DNA from: Microbacterium oxydans
GTDB taxonomy: Bacteria; Actinomycetota; Actinomycetes; Actinomycetales; Microbacteriaceae
Direction of reading: 5' to 3'
DNA: 64,000 nucleotides
Assembly (NCBI RefSeq): GCF_006540085.1
Contig: NZ_BJOG01000004.1
Coordinates: forward strand, 62,001-126,000
Made by a program: the position numbers and the translations under genes. The notes under the pieces were generated by a model that ran no database searches, was not told the DNA's origin, and worked only from the letters and a program-made list of their open reading frames with translations. Shown one piece after another: positions 1-7,299 of this stretch. Each line of letters begins with the position of its first letter. The stretch's first letter is position 1.

Positions 1-1
1 C

Positions 2-511
2 ATGTTCCAAGACCTGCTCCTCTTCCCTCACCTCACGGTGCGCGAGAACGTCGCCTTCTCAGCCAAAGTCCGCGGTGGGCGTTGGTCCGCCGCCCGGCGC
101 AGCGCATACCCCTGGCTGTCTCGCTTCGGAATGGCGGACCTGGCAGAGAGATACCCCAGTGCACTCTCCGGCGGGCAAGCTCAGCGTGTAGCGCTAGCCC
201 GTGCCCTCGCATCCGAGCCGAAGGCACTGCTCCTCGACGAGCCGCTCGCGGCGCTGGACGTGGAGTTCCGGGATGAGGTGCGTGCCGACCTCGGTCTGCG
301 TCTCCGCCAGTTCGCCGGTCCGACGATCCTCGTCACACATGACCGTGAAGACGTCGAGGTGCTCGCTGACGAGGTGATCGTCCTTGAGACAGGGCGCATC
401 ACGCAGCGAGGAAGCCTCGCCGATCTGGCACGAAATCCTGCGACCGCATGGATTGCCCGCTTCACAGGTGCCCAGGGAAGAAGGGACGCAGACGATGTCA
501 GGTACGGATGA
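2..511 (+). CDS. ABC transporter ATP-binding protein, 5' end cut off by the window
   Basis: This is the C-terminal two thirds of an ABC transporter nucleotide-binding subunit. Numbering from the first visible methionine, the Q-loop FQD is at residues 2-4, the signature LSGGQ at 55-59, Walker B LLLDEP at 76-81 and the switch histidine at 113. The Walker A region lies upstream of base 1, so the methionine at base 2 is internal. The pattern after Walker B (ALDVEFRDEV) and the short C-terminus resemble anion or metal importers such as molybdate ModC, but the substrate cannot be assigned. The 3' end overlaps the next gene by 17 bp, suggesting co-translation with a membrane protein. Confidence 0.85.
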   Translation: MFQDLLLFPHLTVRENVAFSAKVRGGRWSAARRSAYPWLSRFGMADLAERYPSALSGGQAQRVALARALASEPKALLLDEPLAALDVEFRDEVRADLGLRLRQFAGPTILVTHDREDVEVLADEVIVLETGRITQRGSLADLARNPATAWIARFTGAQGRRDADDVRYG

Positions 512-1070
512 TGACTTCCTCTTGGGGCTCGCCGGAGTATCGGGAACGATGCTCGGCACGTTCATCGTGGGCGTGTTCTTCTACATCGACTCGGAGATGC
601 ACCGCCGACTCGCAGCGTCGGAGGCTGCGGACCGGTATCTCCGTTCGTCGGTCCGCTGGGTCTTCACCGCCTACTCCATTCCGCTCCTTGTTCCGCTCGT
701 GCTCGCGTCGCTTGATCCGCTCTGGGGCGCGCTGAGCTTCATCGTCCTCGGCATCCTCCTGGTAGCGATGACAGTGGAAACAGGACGTCGTATCCTCGCG
801 AGGGGCGGGTCCGGCTCCTCACGCGCTCTATTCGTGAACGAATGGCTCTCGAGCGCCGGCATCGTCATCGCCATGGTCCTGCCATGGACATTGGGAGGCT
901 GGGTGCCCGATCCGACTGAGTTCGTCCCCTCGCTGCTCATCCTTCTCGCGTGCGGCTTCGCGAGCACAGCGGCGCTGGTCATGACGCAGTTCGACGCGAC
1001 GATGGGCATGGTGGACGCCGTCATGGGAGACAGAGAAGGCGCAAAGCCTGAACATCCGACAGAGAGCTGA
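495..1070 (+). CDS. small polytopic membrane protein of unknown function
   Basis: This 191-aa protein has four to five hydrophobic segments (about residues 8-30, 54-74, 77-97, 118-136 and 144-163) and a charged cytoplasmic tail. The ATG at 495 is chosen because a purine-rich ribosome site (AGGGAAGAAGGG) lies just upstream; an in-frame ATG at 384 would overlap the ABC gene much further. The 17-bp overlap with the ABC ATPase suggests one operon. It has neither the length nor the EAA loop expected of an ABC permease, so a role as the transport partner is not supported. Its family is not recognised. Confidence 0.7.
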   Translation: MSGTDDDFLLGLAGVSGTMLGTFIVGVFFYIDSEMHRRLAASEAADRYLRSSVRWVFTAYSIPLLVPLVLASLDPLWGALSFIVLGILLVAMTVETGRRILARGGSGSSRALFVNEWLSSAGIVIAMVLPWTLGGWVPDPTEFVPSLLILLACGFASTAALVMTQFDATMGMVDAVMGDREGAKPEHPTES

Positions 1071-1113
1071 GCCGCGCTCTTGCTTGGTCGCGAGGGGAAA
1101 GATGTCCCGACGT

Positions 1114-1491
1114 CTACTGTTCGTCTTCGTCGAAGGCGATGCGTGCGCGTTCAATGTTCGGCAGTTGCTCATCTGCCCAGGCGACGAGCGCGTCAATCGG
1201 CCCGCGCAACGTCTTGCCCAAGGCGGTGATCCCGTACTCGACGGCCACCGGCCGCGTGCTGATGACTCGGCGTTGCACGACTCCGTTTCGCTCCAGCCGA
1301 CGCAACGTCGCCGTGAGGGACTTCTGCGTCACTCCCGGAATCGCACGCCGTAACTCGTTGAACCGACAGGGTCGCTCGCACAGTTCGTTGAGCACGCTGA
1401 GTGACCACTTGTCGAGCACCTGGTCGAGCAGCTCGCGATGCGGCGTCGCGATACGCAGCTCGCTTTCGCATACGGCGTCGGTATCGGCCAT
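1114..1491 (-). CDS. HxlR-family winged-helix transcriptional regulator
   Basis: This 125-aa protein carries the HxlR winged helix: a DKWSLSVLNEL helix, then CRFNELRRAIPGVTQKSLTATLRRLERNGVV, which is the standard recognition helix and wing. HxlR proteins bind as dimers and commonly respond to redox-active or aldehyde compounds. The ATG at 1491 is preferred over an in-frame start at 1521 because AAGGAGA lies nine bases upstream. The gene is divergent from the RidA-family gene and shares a 73-bp promoter region with it, so it probably controls that gene and itself. The ligand is unknown. Confidence 0.9.
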   Translation of the reverse strand: MADTDAVCESELRIATPHRELLDQVLDKWSLSVLNELCERPCRFNELRRAIPGVTQKSLTATLRRLERNGVVQRRVISTRPVAVEYGITALGKTLRGPIDALVAWADEQLPNIERARIAFDEDEQ

Positions 1492-1564
1492 GAAACCAGG
1501 TCTCCTTGAAGTGTCCTTCAACTACCAAGTATCAATAGTAAACCACCAACGAAGAGGACCTTCT
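1492..1564. promoter_or_regulatory. divergent promoter/operator region between hxlR and ridA-like gene
   Basis: This 73-bp AT-rich spacer holds the start signals of both divergent genes. An imperfect dyad, ACTA-N11-TAGT, around ACTACCAAGTATCAATAGTA is a plausible HxlR binding site. No clear -35 element was identified. The RidA-like gene has an AGAGGA ribosome site just before its ATG. Confidence 0.4.
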
Positions 1565-1975
1565 ATGCCAGTCACACGCTTCAGTCCTGCCGGTCTCCAG
1601 CCAGGAACGCCGTATGATCACGTCGCCATTGGCACCGGCACGCGTCACGTGCATATCAGCGGCCAGATCGCCCGTAGTGCGGAAGGAAAGCCCATCGCGA
1701 TCAACGATCTCGCGGGTCAGGTCGCGGAGGTTCTCCGCAACACAGCTCGTGCGCTCGCAGGCGCGGGTGCATCCTTCGACGATGCGCTTCGGTTGACCTT
1801 CTACGTCACCGAATGGGAGCCCGAAAAGATCGCACCTTTCATGGACGGGATCGCTCGGGTGGCTGAGGAGCTGAAGCTGCCTCAGCCCTTGCCGCCCGCG
1901 TCCCTGATCGGGGTCGACTACCTCTTCGAGCCGGACGTTCTCGTTGAGCTCGAAGTCACCGCGATTCTCGATTAG
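1565..1975 (+). CDS. RidA/YjgF-family protein
   Basis: This 136-aa protein has the size and fold pattern of RidA (YjgF/YER057c/UK114) proteins: HVHISGQIA near the N-terminus, the helix LAGQVAEVLRNTARALAGAGAS, and VTEWEPEKIAPF. RidA itself hydrolyses reactive enamine/imine intermediates from PLP enzymes. The substrate-binding arginine of true RidA (in the C-terminal IEVEA.A motif) is not evident; the end reads LVELEVTAI. It therefore probably belongs to another YjgF subgroup of uncertain activity. It is divergent from an HxlR regulator that likely controls it and convergent with the dps-like operon. Confidence 0.85.
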   Translation: MPVTRFSPAGLQPGTPYDHVAIGTGTRHVHISGQIARSAEGKPIAINDLAGQVAEVLRNTARALAGAGASFDDALRLTFYVTEWEPEKIAPFMDGIARVAEELKLPQPLPPASLIGVDYLFEPDVLVELEVTAILD

Positions 1976-2009
1976 CCCGTGTTGTCCGACTGCACGACGT
2001 AGTGCGCGC

Positions 2010-2040
2010 GGCGCCTCTCACCGGACCGGTGAGAGGCGCC
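2010..2040. terminator. bidirectional terminator between ridA-like gene and dps
   Basis: A perfect 14-bp GC-rich stem (2010-2023 with 2027-2040) with a 3-nt loop lies between two convergent genes. A U-tract is minimal, as is common in high-GC actinobacteria. Confidence 0.75.
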
Positions 2041-2052
2041 TTGGCAGGTCGG

Positions 2053-2538
2053 TCAGGCTGCGATGTGAGACACGAGGAACCAGCGGTCCTTGTCGAGACC
2101 TCGCTGGATCTCGATCGCGACGTCCTGACTGGTGAGGTCGATCCCGTCGAGGCCATCGACCGCTGCGCGGACGTCCGCGAGGAGCCTGTCGATGTCTGCG
2201 ATCACCGCGTGCACGAGGTCGTCTGATTTCGCGAAGCCGACCGGAACGCTTGTCACGGAGCTCTTCTCGGCGACCGCGCTGACGCGGGCGTCGAGCGGAA
2301 GGCCGAGGGCGACGATGCGTTCCGCTGCCGCGTCGGCGAACTCGCCGGCGTTGCCTGCGATGGTGTCCAGCAACTCGTGGACGCCGACGAAGTTCGCGCC
2401 ACGCACGTGCCAGTGCGCCTGCTTGGCGTTGATGGTCAGCGCCTGAAGGCCGAGTACGACGGGGGTGAGGAACTGCGCGGTCGCGACAACCGCTGTCGGG
2501 TCGCTCGCGGTCGTGGCGACGGTGTCTGTGCTGCTCAT
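2053..2538 (-). CDS. dps: Dps-family ferritin-like DNA-protection protein
   Basis: This 161-aa protein shows the Dps four-helix pattern: LQALTINAKQAHWHVRGANFVGVHELLD carries the ferroxidase ligands (H, H and later D/E), followed by the LPLDARVSAVAEKS loop and two C-terminal helices. Dps dodecamers oxidise Fe(II) with peroxide and shield DNA. The ATG at 2538 is chosen because GGGAGA lies upstream; the longer in-frame start at 2589 overlaps the preceding gene. It is the last gene of a minus-strand operon of redox genes headed by TetR, 47 bp after the LLM oxidoreductase, which fits an oxidative-stress role. Confidence 0.9.
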   Translation of the reverse strand: MSSTDTVATTASDPTAVVATAQFLTPVVLGLQALTINAKQAHWHVRGANFVGVHELLDTIAGNAGEFADAAAERIVALGLPLDARVSAVAEKSSVTSVPVGFAKSDDLVHAVIADIDRLLADVRAAVDGLDGIDLTSQDVAIEIQRGLDKDRWFLVSHIAA

Positions 2539-2585
2539 TTCAATCGTTCTCCCTGCTCGTTGGTTTCTTGATTCGGTGGATTCGG

Positions 2586-3539
2586 TCACGATCGGATGTC
2601 TGCGCCGGCTGGCTCTGATGCGGTTCGGGCTCGGAGGGCGGGGATGACGTCTTGTCCGATCTCCTCCATGACGTCTTCGACGTCTCGTCGTCCCGGCCGC
2701 AGCACGAGGTTGACGTGCGCGACCCCTGCCGCTGCCAGTCCGGTGAGGTAATCGGTGAGACCGGTGGTGCCGACTCGTGCACCGAGGCGGATCGGCTCGA
2801 AGGGAGCATCCGGGTTTTCAGCGAGGTCGAGGTAGAGGTTCGTCATGAACGGCTTGAGCGATATCGCCCGCCATTGCGCAGCGACGGCGCGCATCTGCGG
2901 ACCTGCACGGTGGTAGGTCATGTGCGCGTCGAGGTACTCTGCCGCCCACGCAGGCGACTGCTGCGCGCCACCGATCCCGATCAGTGGAATCGTCCCGTCC
3001 GCAGGGGCGGGCAGGAATGAGTCCTGATCGATCCGGCCCAGCGCCGCCTGCGCCCAGATCTCACGCAGCACGCGCACACCGTCGCGATAGGTCTCTCCCC
3101 GACGATCGAAATCGACTCCGAAGAACGGGTACTCACCCGGCCTGTCGCCCGAGGCGAGGCCGAGCAGCAGCCGCCCACCGGAGAGGACATCGACGGTTGC
3201 AGCTTCCTTCGCGAGCGCAACTGGATGCCGCAAGGGGAGCACGATCCCCGCTGTTCCGAGCAGGATGTGTTCGGTCGATGCGGCGAGGTAGCCGAGGTAG
3301 GGGATGGGGTCGAAGACCTGTCCGGCGTCGCCGAAGTCACGCGGTCGCCACATCGGCACGTCCCGCAGCCAGAGCGCCCGGAACCCGAGCCTGTCGGCGA
3401 GCTGCGCACGCTCCTGATGCCGGGTCAGGTCAGGGAAGAGCCCGTGACCGGAGACGTCTCGTCGGGCGAGATCGTTGTCCAGGGGCAGCTCGATCCCGAG
3501 GGACAAGCCGTTCTCGGTGAGCGTGTCCAAAGCGGTCAT
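2586..3539 (-). CDS. LLM-class flavin-dependent oxidoreductase (luciferase-like)
   Basis: This 317-aa protein has the bacterial luciferase-like TIM-barrel signature: LADRLGFRALWLRDVP, the segment IPYLGYLAASTEHILLGTAGIVLPLRHPVALAKEAATVDVLSGGRLLLGLASG, then FDRRGETYRDGVRVLREIW. These enzymes use FMNH2 or F420 to oxidise or reduce diverse small molecules; the substrate here is unknown. The gene follows the NAD(P)-binding gene by 12 bp and has a GGAG ribosome site, so it belongs to the TetR-led operon. Confidence 0.9.
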   Translation of the reverse strand: MTALDTLTENGLSLGIELPLDNDLARRDVSGHGLFPDLTRHQERAQLADRLGFRALWLRDVPMWRPRDFGDAGQVFDPIPYLGYLAASTEHILLGTAGIVLPLRHPVALAKEAATVDVLSGGRLLLGLASGDRPGEYPFFGVDFDRRGETYRDGVRVLREIWAQAALGRIDQDSFLPAPADGTIPLIGIGGAQQSPAWAAEYLDAHMTYHRAGPQMRAVAAQWRAISLKPFMTNLYLDLAENPDAPFEPIRLGARVGTTGLTDYLTGLAAAGVAHVNLVLRPGRRDVEDVMEEIGQDVIPALRARTASEPAGADIRS

Positions 3540-3551
3540 GGCATGCTCCGT

Positions 3552-4193
3552 TCAGTACCAGGACGGCTTGTCGCCGTCGGTGCCGGGCTTGTTCACGCCA
3601 AGCGAGGCGCCGATGCTGTCGGCCGGGTTCTTGACGAGTTCGGCGACGAGCGCGCCGACGCTCTTGCGGGACACCTCGGTGCCCTGGAAGGGCTCGCCCT
3701 TCTGGGTCAGCTCGTAGTCGACCTCATCATCGTCGGACAGCCAGGCGGGACGGATGATCGTGTAGTCGAGGTCGGACTCCTCGATCACTTTCGCGGCGGC
3801 GCTGTACGTCTGCAGGTATCCGCCGTCGAGCATCTGGTGATTCCACTTGCCGTACTCGCCGGGAACCTCGTCGTAGATGCCGAGGGTCGAGATCCAGATC
3901 AAACGTCGCGTTCCCGCGGCGGTCAGCGCTGCGACGACGGCGCGGGCTTGAGCTTCGATGTCGCTTCCGCCGAGGTTCGCGTAGACGATGTCCTGTCCCG
4001 TGACAGTGCGTGTGAGGAGATCTTTGTCGAGCACGTCACCCTCGACGACCTGCACGCGGACGCTGGGAACATCCGGCAGGCTCTGGGGGCGACGCAGGTA
4101 GAGGGTCAGCTCGTTGGCAGGCTCCTCGAGGAGCGCGGCGATGGCGTGTTTTGCGATGCGTCCGCCGGCTCCGAGCACGGTGATCTTCGTCAT
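3552..4193 (-). CDS. NAD(P)H-binding Rossmann protein (NmrA/SDR-like)
   Basis: This 213-aa atypical short-chain dehydrogenase-type protein opens with TKITVLGAGGRIAKHAI, the N-terminal GxxGxxA/G dinucleotide-binding loop, followed by EGDVLD and YANLGGSDIE. The segment RRLIWISTLGIYDEVPGEYGKWN carries the conserved strand, and IIRPAWLSDDDEVDYE is typical of NAD(P)H-binding NmrA/YwnB-like proteins. Such proteins often act as redox sensors or quinone reductases. It sits 37 bp after the quinone oxidoreductase gene and 12 bp before the LLM gene, so co-transcription is likely. Confidence 0.85.
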   Translation of the reverse strand: MTKITVLGAGGRIAKHAIAALLEEPANELTLYLRRPQSLPDVPSVRVQVVEGDVLDKDLLTRTVTGQDIVYANLGGSDIEAQARAVVAALTAAGTRRLIWISTLGIYDEVPGEYGKWNHQMLDGGYLQTYSAAAKVIEESDLDYTIIRPAWLSDDDEVDYELTQKGEPFQGTEVSRKSVGALVAELVKNPADSIGASLGVNKPGTDGDKPSWY

Positions 4194-4230
4194 GGACTTC
4201 CTCTTTCGTTTGTGTGGTCTTGGGGGATGG

Positions 4231-5217
4231 TCAGCGGTTCACGTCGACGACGATCCGGCCGCGGATGCGGCCGTCCAGAAGGTCATCGGCAACGGAGAGG
4301 GCCTCGCTCAGGCCGACCTCGCGGCTCATAGCGGGCAGCAAGTCCAGGTCGAGCTCGTCGGCCAGGCGGTTCCATGCTGCGACGCGCTTGTCGTGGGGCT
4401 GGGTGACGCTGTTGAGGCCGAGCAGGCTCACCCCGCGCAGGATGAACGGTGCGACGGTGGCGGGCAGATCCATGCCCTGTGCGTTCCCGCATGCGGCGAC
4501 GGCGCCGCCCGCCTTCGTCCCGGCACAGGCATTCGCAAGGGTATGGCTGCCGACGGAGTCGATCGCAGCCGCCCAGCGTTCCTTGCCGAGCGGCCGGCCG
4601 GGCTCCGACAGCTCTGTCCGGTCGATGATCGTCATCGCGCCGAGGCGGCGCAGGTAGTCGGCTTCAGCGGGACGGCCGGTCGACGCAACGACCGAGTAGC
4701 CGCCGCTTGCCAGTAGCGCGATCGCGAACCCGCCGACTCCGCCGTTCGCGCCCGTGACGAGGACGTCACCCGCATCAGGGCTGAGGCCGTGCGATTCGAG
4801 GGCCATGAGGGAGAGCATCGCCGTGTATCCGGCCGTGCCGATCGACATGGCCTGCCGCTCCGAGATCGCGTCAGGAACCGGCACGAGCCAGTCCGCGCTC
4901 ACGCGAGCCCGCTGGGTGAGGCCGCCCCAGTGCGTCTCGCCGATGCCCCATCCATTCACCAGCACCCGGTCACCAGGCGCATAAGAGGGGCTGTCGCTGT
5001 GTTCCACGACACCGGCGAGGTCGATCCCGGGCACCATCGGGAAGCGACGCACGACTGGCGCCTTTCCCGTGATCGCGAGGGCATCTTTGTAGTTCAGGCC
5101 GCTGTACGACACGCGCACCGTGACGTCACCGTCAGGTAGCTCGCTCTCGTCGAGTTCGCGCAGCGCTGCCTGGTGTCCGGCGTCGGTCTTGTCGATGGAG
5201 ATTGCGCTGAACATCAT
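4231..5217 (-). CDS. YhdH/AcuI-type zinc-free medium-chain quinone oxidoreductase
   Basis: This 328-aa protein matches the acryloyl-CoA reductase/quinone oxidoreductase YhdH group: VSYSGLNYKDALAITGKAPVVRRFPMVPGIDLAGVVEHS, then GDRVLVNGWGIGETHWGGLTQ, GTAGYTAMLSLMALE and the NADPH loop VTGANGGVGGFA. The family reduces activated double bonds or quinones with NADPH. The start overlaps the TetR stop as ATGA, with GGGAGA upstream; a second ATG at 5214 is equally possible. Linkage to a TetR regulator fits an electrophile-inducible detoxification gene. Confidence 0.9.
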   Translation of the reverse strand: MMFSAISIDKTDAGHQAALRELDESELPDGDVTVRVSYSGLNYKDALAITGKAPVVRRFPMVPGIDLAGVVEHSDSPSYAPGDRVLVNGWGIGETHWGGLTQRARVSADWLVPVPDAISERQAMSIGTAGYTAMLSLMALESHGLSPDAGDVLVTGANGGVGGFAIALLASGGYSVVASTGRPAEADYLRRLGAMTIIDRTELSEPGRPLGKERWAAAIDSVGSHTLANACAGTKAGGAVAACGNAQGMDLPATVAPFILRGVSLLGLNSVTQPHDKRVAAWNRLADELDLDLLPAMSREVGLSEALSVADDLLDGRIRGRIVVDVNR

Positions 5218-5861
5218 GCTCTCCCGGGATGGATGCGGACAGATGCGAGGTAACCGGCGAAGAACACTTCCATCGGTCGGACGTCGCGGGTCAGGCGGGC
5301 GCGAAGGATCGCGCCTTCCCAACCCACCCAGAAGAACGACGCCAGTTCGTCGCAGTCGGAGCCGGGCGGGATCTCGTCTGCGTCTGCGGCCAGTCGCAGG
5401 CACGCCGCGACGCGACGTTCCCAGTCGCGAAGCACGTCTTCGAGCGCTTCACGGTAGCCGTCGGGGAGGGAGGAGACCTCTTGGCCGAGGTTGCCGACTA
5501 GGCACCCTCGTTCGAAGTCATGTCGCACCATGCCGGCCTTGGCATCGTCCACGAACCGCGTCAGGCGTTCCAGCGGCGACGGCCCCTCTTCGAGCAGCCA
5601 TCGGTCGAGCTTGCGAGCGAAGTAGTCCGCATACCGTTGCAGCACCTCGAATCCGAACGCGTCCTTGCTGTCGAAGTAGTGGTAGAAGGAGCCCTTCGGC
5701 ACGCCGACACGCTTCAGGACCGCGTCGATGCCGGTCGCGCTCATGCCCTGCGTTGTGAGGACTTCCATGCCGCAGCGCAACAGCGCTTCCCGCGTGTCTC
5801 CGTGCTCGCGAGGGATCTTCGGGGGCCGTCCCCGGCGTGGTCGAGCTGCGATGTCGGTCAT
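5214..5861 (-). CDS. TetR-family repressor, likely autoregulatory operon head
   Basis: This 215-aa protein has an N-terminal TetR helix-turn-helix (REALLRCGMEVLTTQGMSATGIDAVLKRVGVPKGSFYHYFDSKDAF) and a ligand-binding C-terminal half containing ERGCLVGNLGQE, typical of the AcuR/NemR-like group that senses electrophiles. It is the first gene of a five-gene minus-strand operon (TetR, YhdH-type reductase, NAD(P)-binding protein, LLM oxidoreductase, Dps). A palindromic operator lies ten bases before its start codon, so it probably represses the whole operon until inducer binds. Confidence 0.92.
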   Translation of the reverse strand: MTDIAARPRRGRPPKIPREHGDTREALLRCGMEVLTTQGMSATGIDAVLKRVGVPKGSFYHYFDSKDAFGFEVLQRYADYFARKLDRWLLEEGPSPLERLTRFVDDAKAGMVRHDFERGCLVGNLGQEVSSLPDGYREALEDVLRDWERRVAACLRLAADADEIPPGSDCDELASFFWVGWEGAILRARLTRDVRPMEVFFAGYLASVRIHPGRA

Positions 5862-5870
5862 GACAGCGAA

Positions 5871-5891
5871 TTTAGACCGACCGTCTCTAAA
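5871..5891. promoter_or_regulatory. palindromic TetR operator
   Basis: TTTAGA and TCTAAA form 6-bp arms around a 9-bp centre, and nested AGAC/GTCT arms add a second dyad. The site sits 10-30 bp upstream of the TetR start on the minus strand, in a locally AT-rich patch, so bound TetR would block its own promoter. Confidence 0.7.
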
Positions 5892-6170
5892 TAACTACAA
5901 GTGCGCGCAGAGCATGCAGAGATCGGCCATCTGATGCAGTAATCGGCCAGTGCGCTTGTCATTAGCTCAATGTCAGACGGGAGAGTCGTCATCGAATCCA
6001 TGGCGCAGGCGATGGATGCTGCGCACCCGCTGTGTGCCCGCGGAGACTTCCTGCGGCCTGCCTCGCCCTAACCTTGCGTTGGACTCGCTGGAGTTCCTCT
6101 CCAACGTCACCTCAGAGCCACCACGCCTCTTGCAGGTCGAGGAACGGTATCCGTGCCGGAGAATGGGTGG

Positions 6171-7256
6171 ATGCCTGAATCCTGTGCCTTCTGTGGGTCG
6201 CCGGGGCCCCTGACCCGCGAGCACGTTTTCGGTCAGTGGGTGAGCAGGATTGGTTTGGATCTCGCACCGATGCGTCATCATGCGGGTCCGTTGAATGCTC
6301 TGCCGCGCGACATGGGGGAGCAGCCCCCATTCCGGCAAACGGTGAAGAGCTTCTGTGCTCCGTGTAATAACGGGTGGATGAGCAATCTCGAAACGGTCGC
6401 GCAGCGGGTGTTGACCCCGCTGATCCTGGACGAGCCCGGAACGATCACGCTCGAAGATCAAGCAGCGATCGCGACGTGGGTGCAGAAGACCGCGCTGACA
6501 GCGATGCTCCTGTCCAGCAAGGAACAGAGGGAGAACGGCTACGGGCTCTCTCCGTCGGAGTACAGGGCACTGTACGAACGTCGCGAGTTGATGCAACCGC
6601 TGGAGTTCAGTCAGTTCTGGGTCGGCAGATTCAAGGGAATCAACGGGTTCTCGGCTGTACGTGTTACCCCGCTGACGGTTCGCATTCCGGGGTTCCCCGA
6701 GCCGGCGCTGCCTCAGGGGTACGCGATGACGGTCGTCGTCGGTGCGCTCCTGCTGCACGGTGTGCGGTTCACCACTCCGGGTCTTCAGGCGGACACGACG
6801 ACGGATCTCGGGATGCCACAGTTGTGGCCATCAGACACGTCGGTGACGTGGCCAGCTGGACGGACATGCACGGAGAAGTCTCTGCTCGCACTTGCAGACG
6901 GGGGTACGTTGCGTGCACTGGACGGTGAGGTGCGACTGCAACCTTGGTCCCACGCAGCTCACCTCCCGCGGAGTGCCTTCGAAAATGGTGCAGTCAAAGT
7001 CCCCGCGCTATGCCGCAAGCACGACATCTATTACCCCGTTGCGCTCTTGCGAGAAGCGCACCAGGGACGGTTCTACGCATTCATGGCTTCGTGCGAGTGC
7101 AGCGCCTATCTGATCCATACGGACTCTGACCGCGTCCGTTTCCGAGCCGCGGGTGAACCGGAGGGCATCGCGGCAATGTACGCCGACCTGACTGGGGACG
7201 AGTTCCTCATCGAGGATCAGGTCGGGGAGTTCGCCTGCAAGAGGCTGCCCGCCTGA
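6171..7256 (+). CDS. HNH-like zinc-binding protein, function unknown
   Basis: This 361-aa protein begins with a C-x2-C pair (CAFC), an EHVFGQW segment and a second C-x2-C pair followed by NNGWMSNLE. This layout (Cys pair, E-H-V/I, Cys pair with N-x-G-W) occurs in many uncharacterised proteins related to HNH endonucleases. The rest lacks a recognised domain, so nuclease activity is only a possibility. A GGAGA ribosome site eight bases before the ATG at 6171 decides the start over a GTG at 6153. The preceding spacer from 5892 holds no gene or repeat I can recognise. The relaxase gene follows 43 bp later. Confidence 0.6.
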   Translation: MPESCAFCGSPGPLTREHVFGQWVSRIGLDLAPMRHHAGPLNALPRDMGEQPPFRQTVKSFCAPCNNGWMSNLETVAQRVLTPLILDEPGTITLEDQAAIATWVQKTALTAMLLSSKEQRENGYGLSPSEYRALYERRELMQPLEFSQFWVGRFKGINGFSAVRVTPLTVRIPGFPEPALPQGYAMTVVVGALLLHGVRFTTPGLQADTTTDLGMPQLWPSDTSVTWPAGRTCTEKSLLALADGGTLRALDGEVRLQPWSHAAHLPRSAFENGAVKVPALCRKHDIYYPVALLREAHQGRFYAFMASCECSAYLIHTDSDRVRFRAAGEPEGIAAMYADLTGDEFLIEDQVGEFACKRLPA

Positions 7257-7299
7257 CGCGATCGGCCGTGGCAAGCGCTGGGAGGCGTACCTGCTGCAT

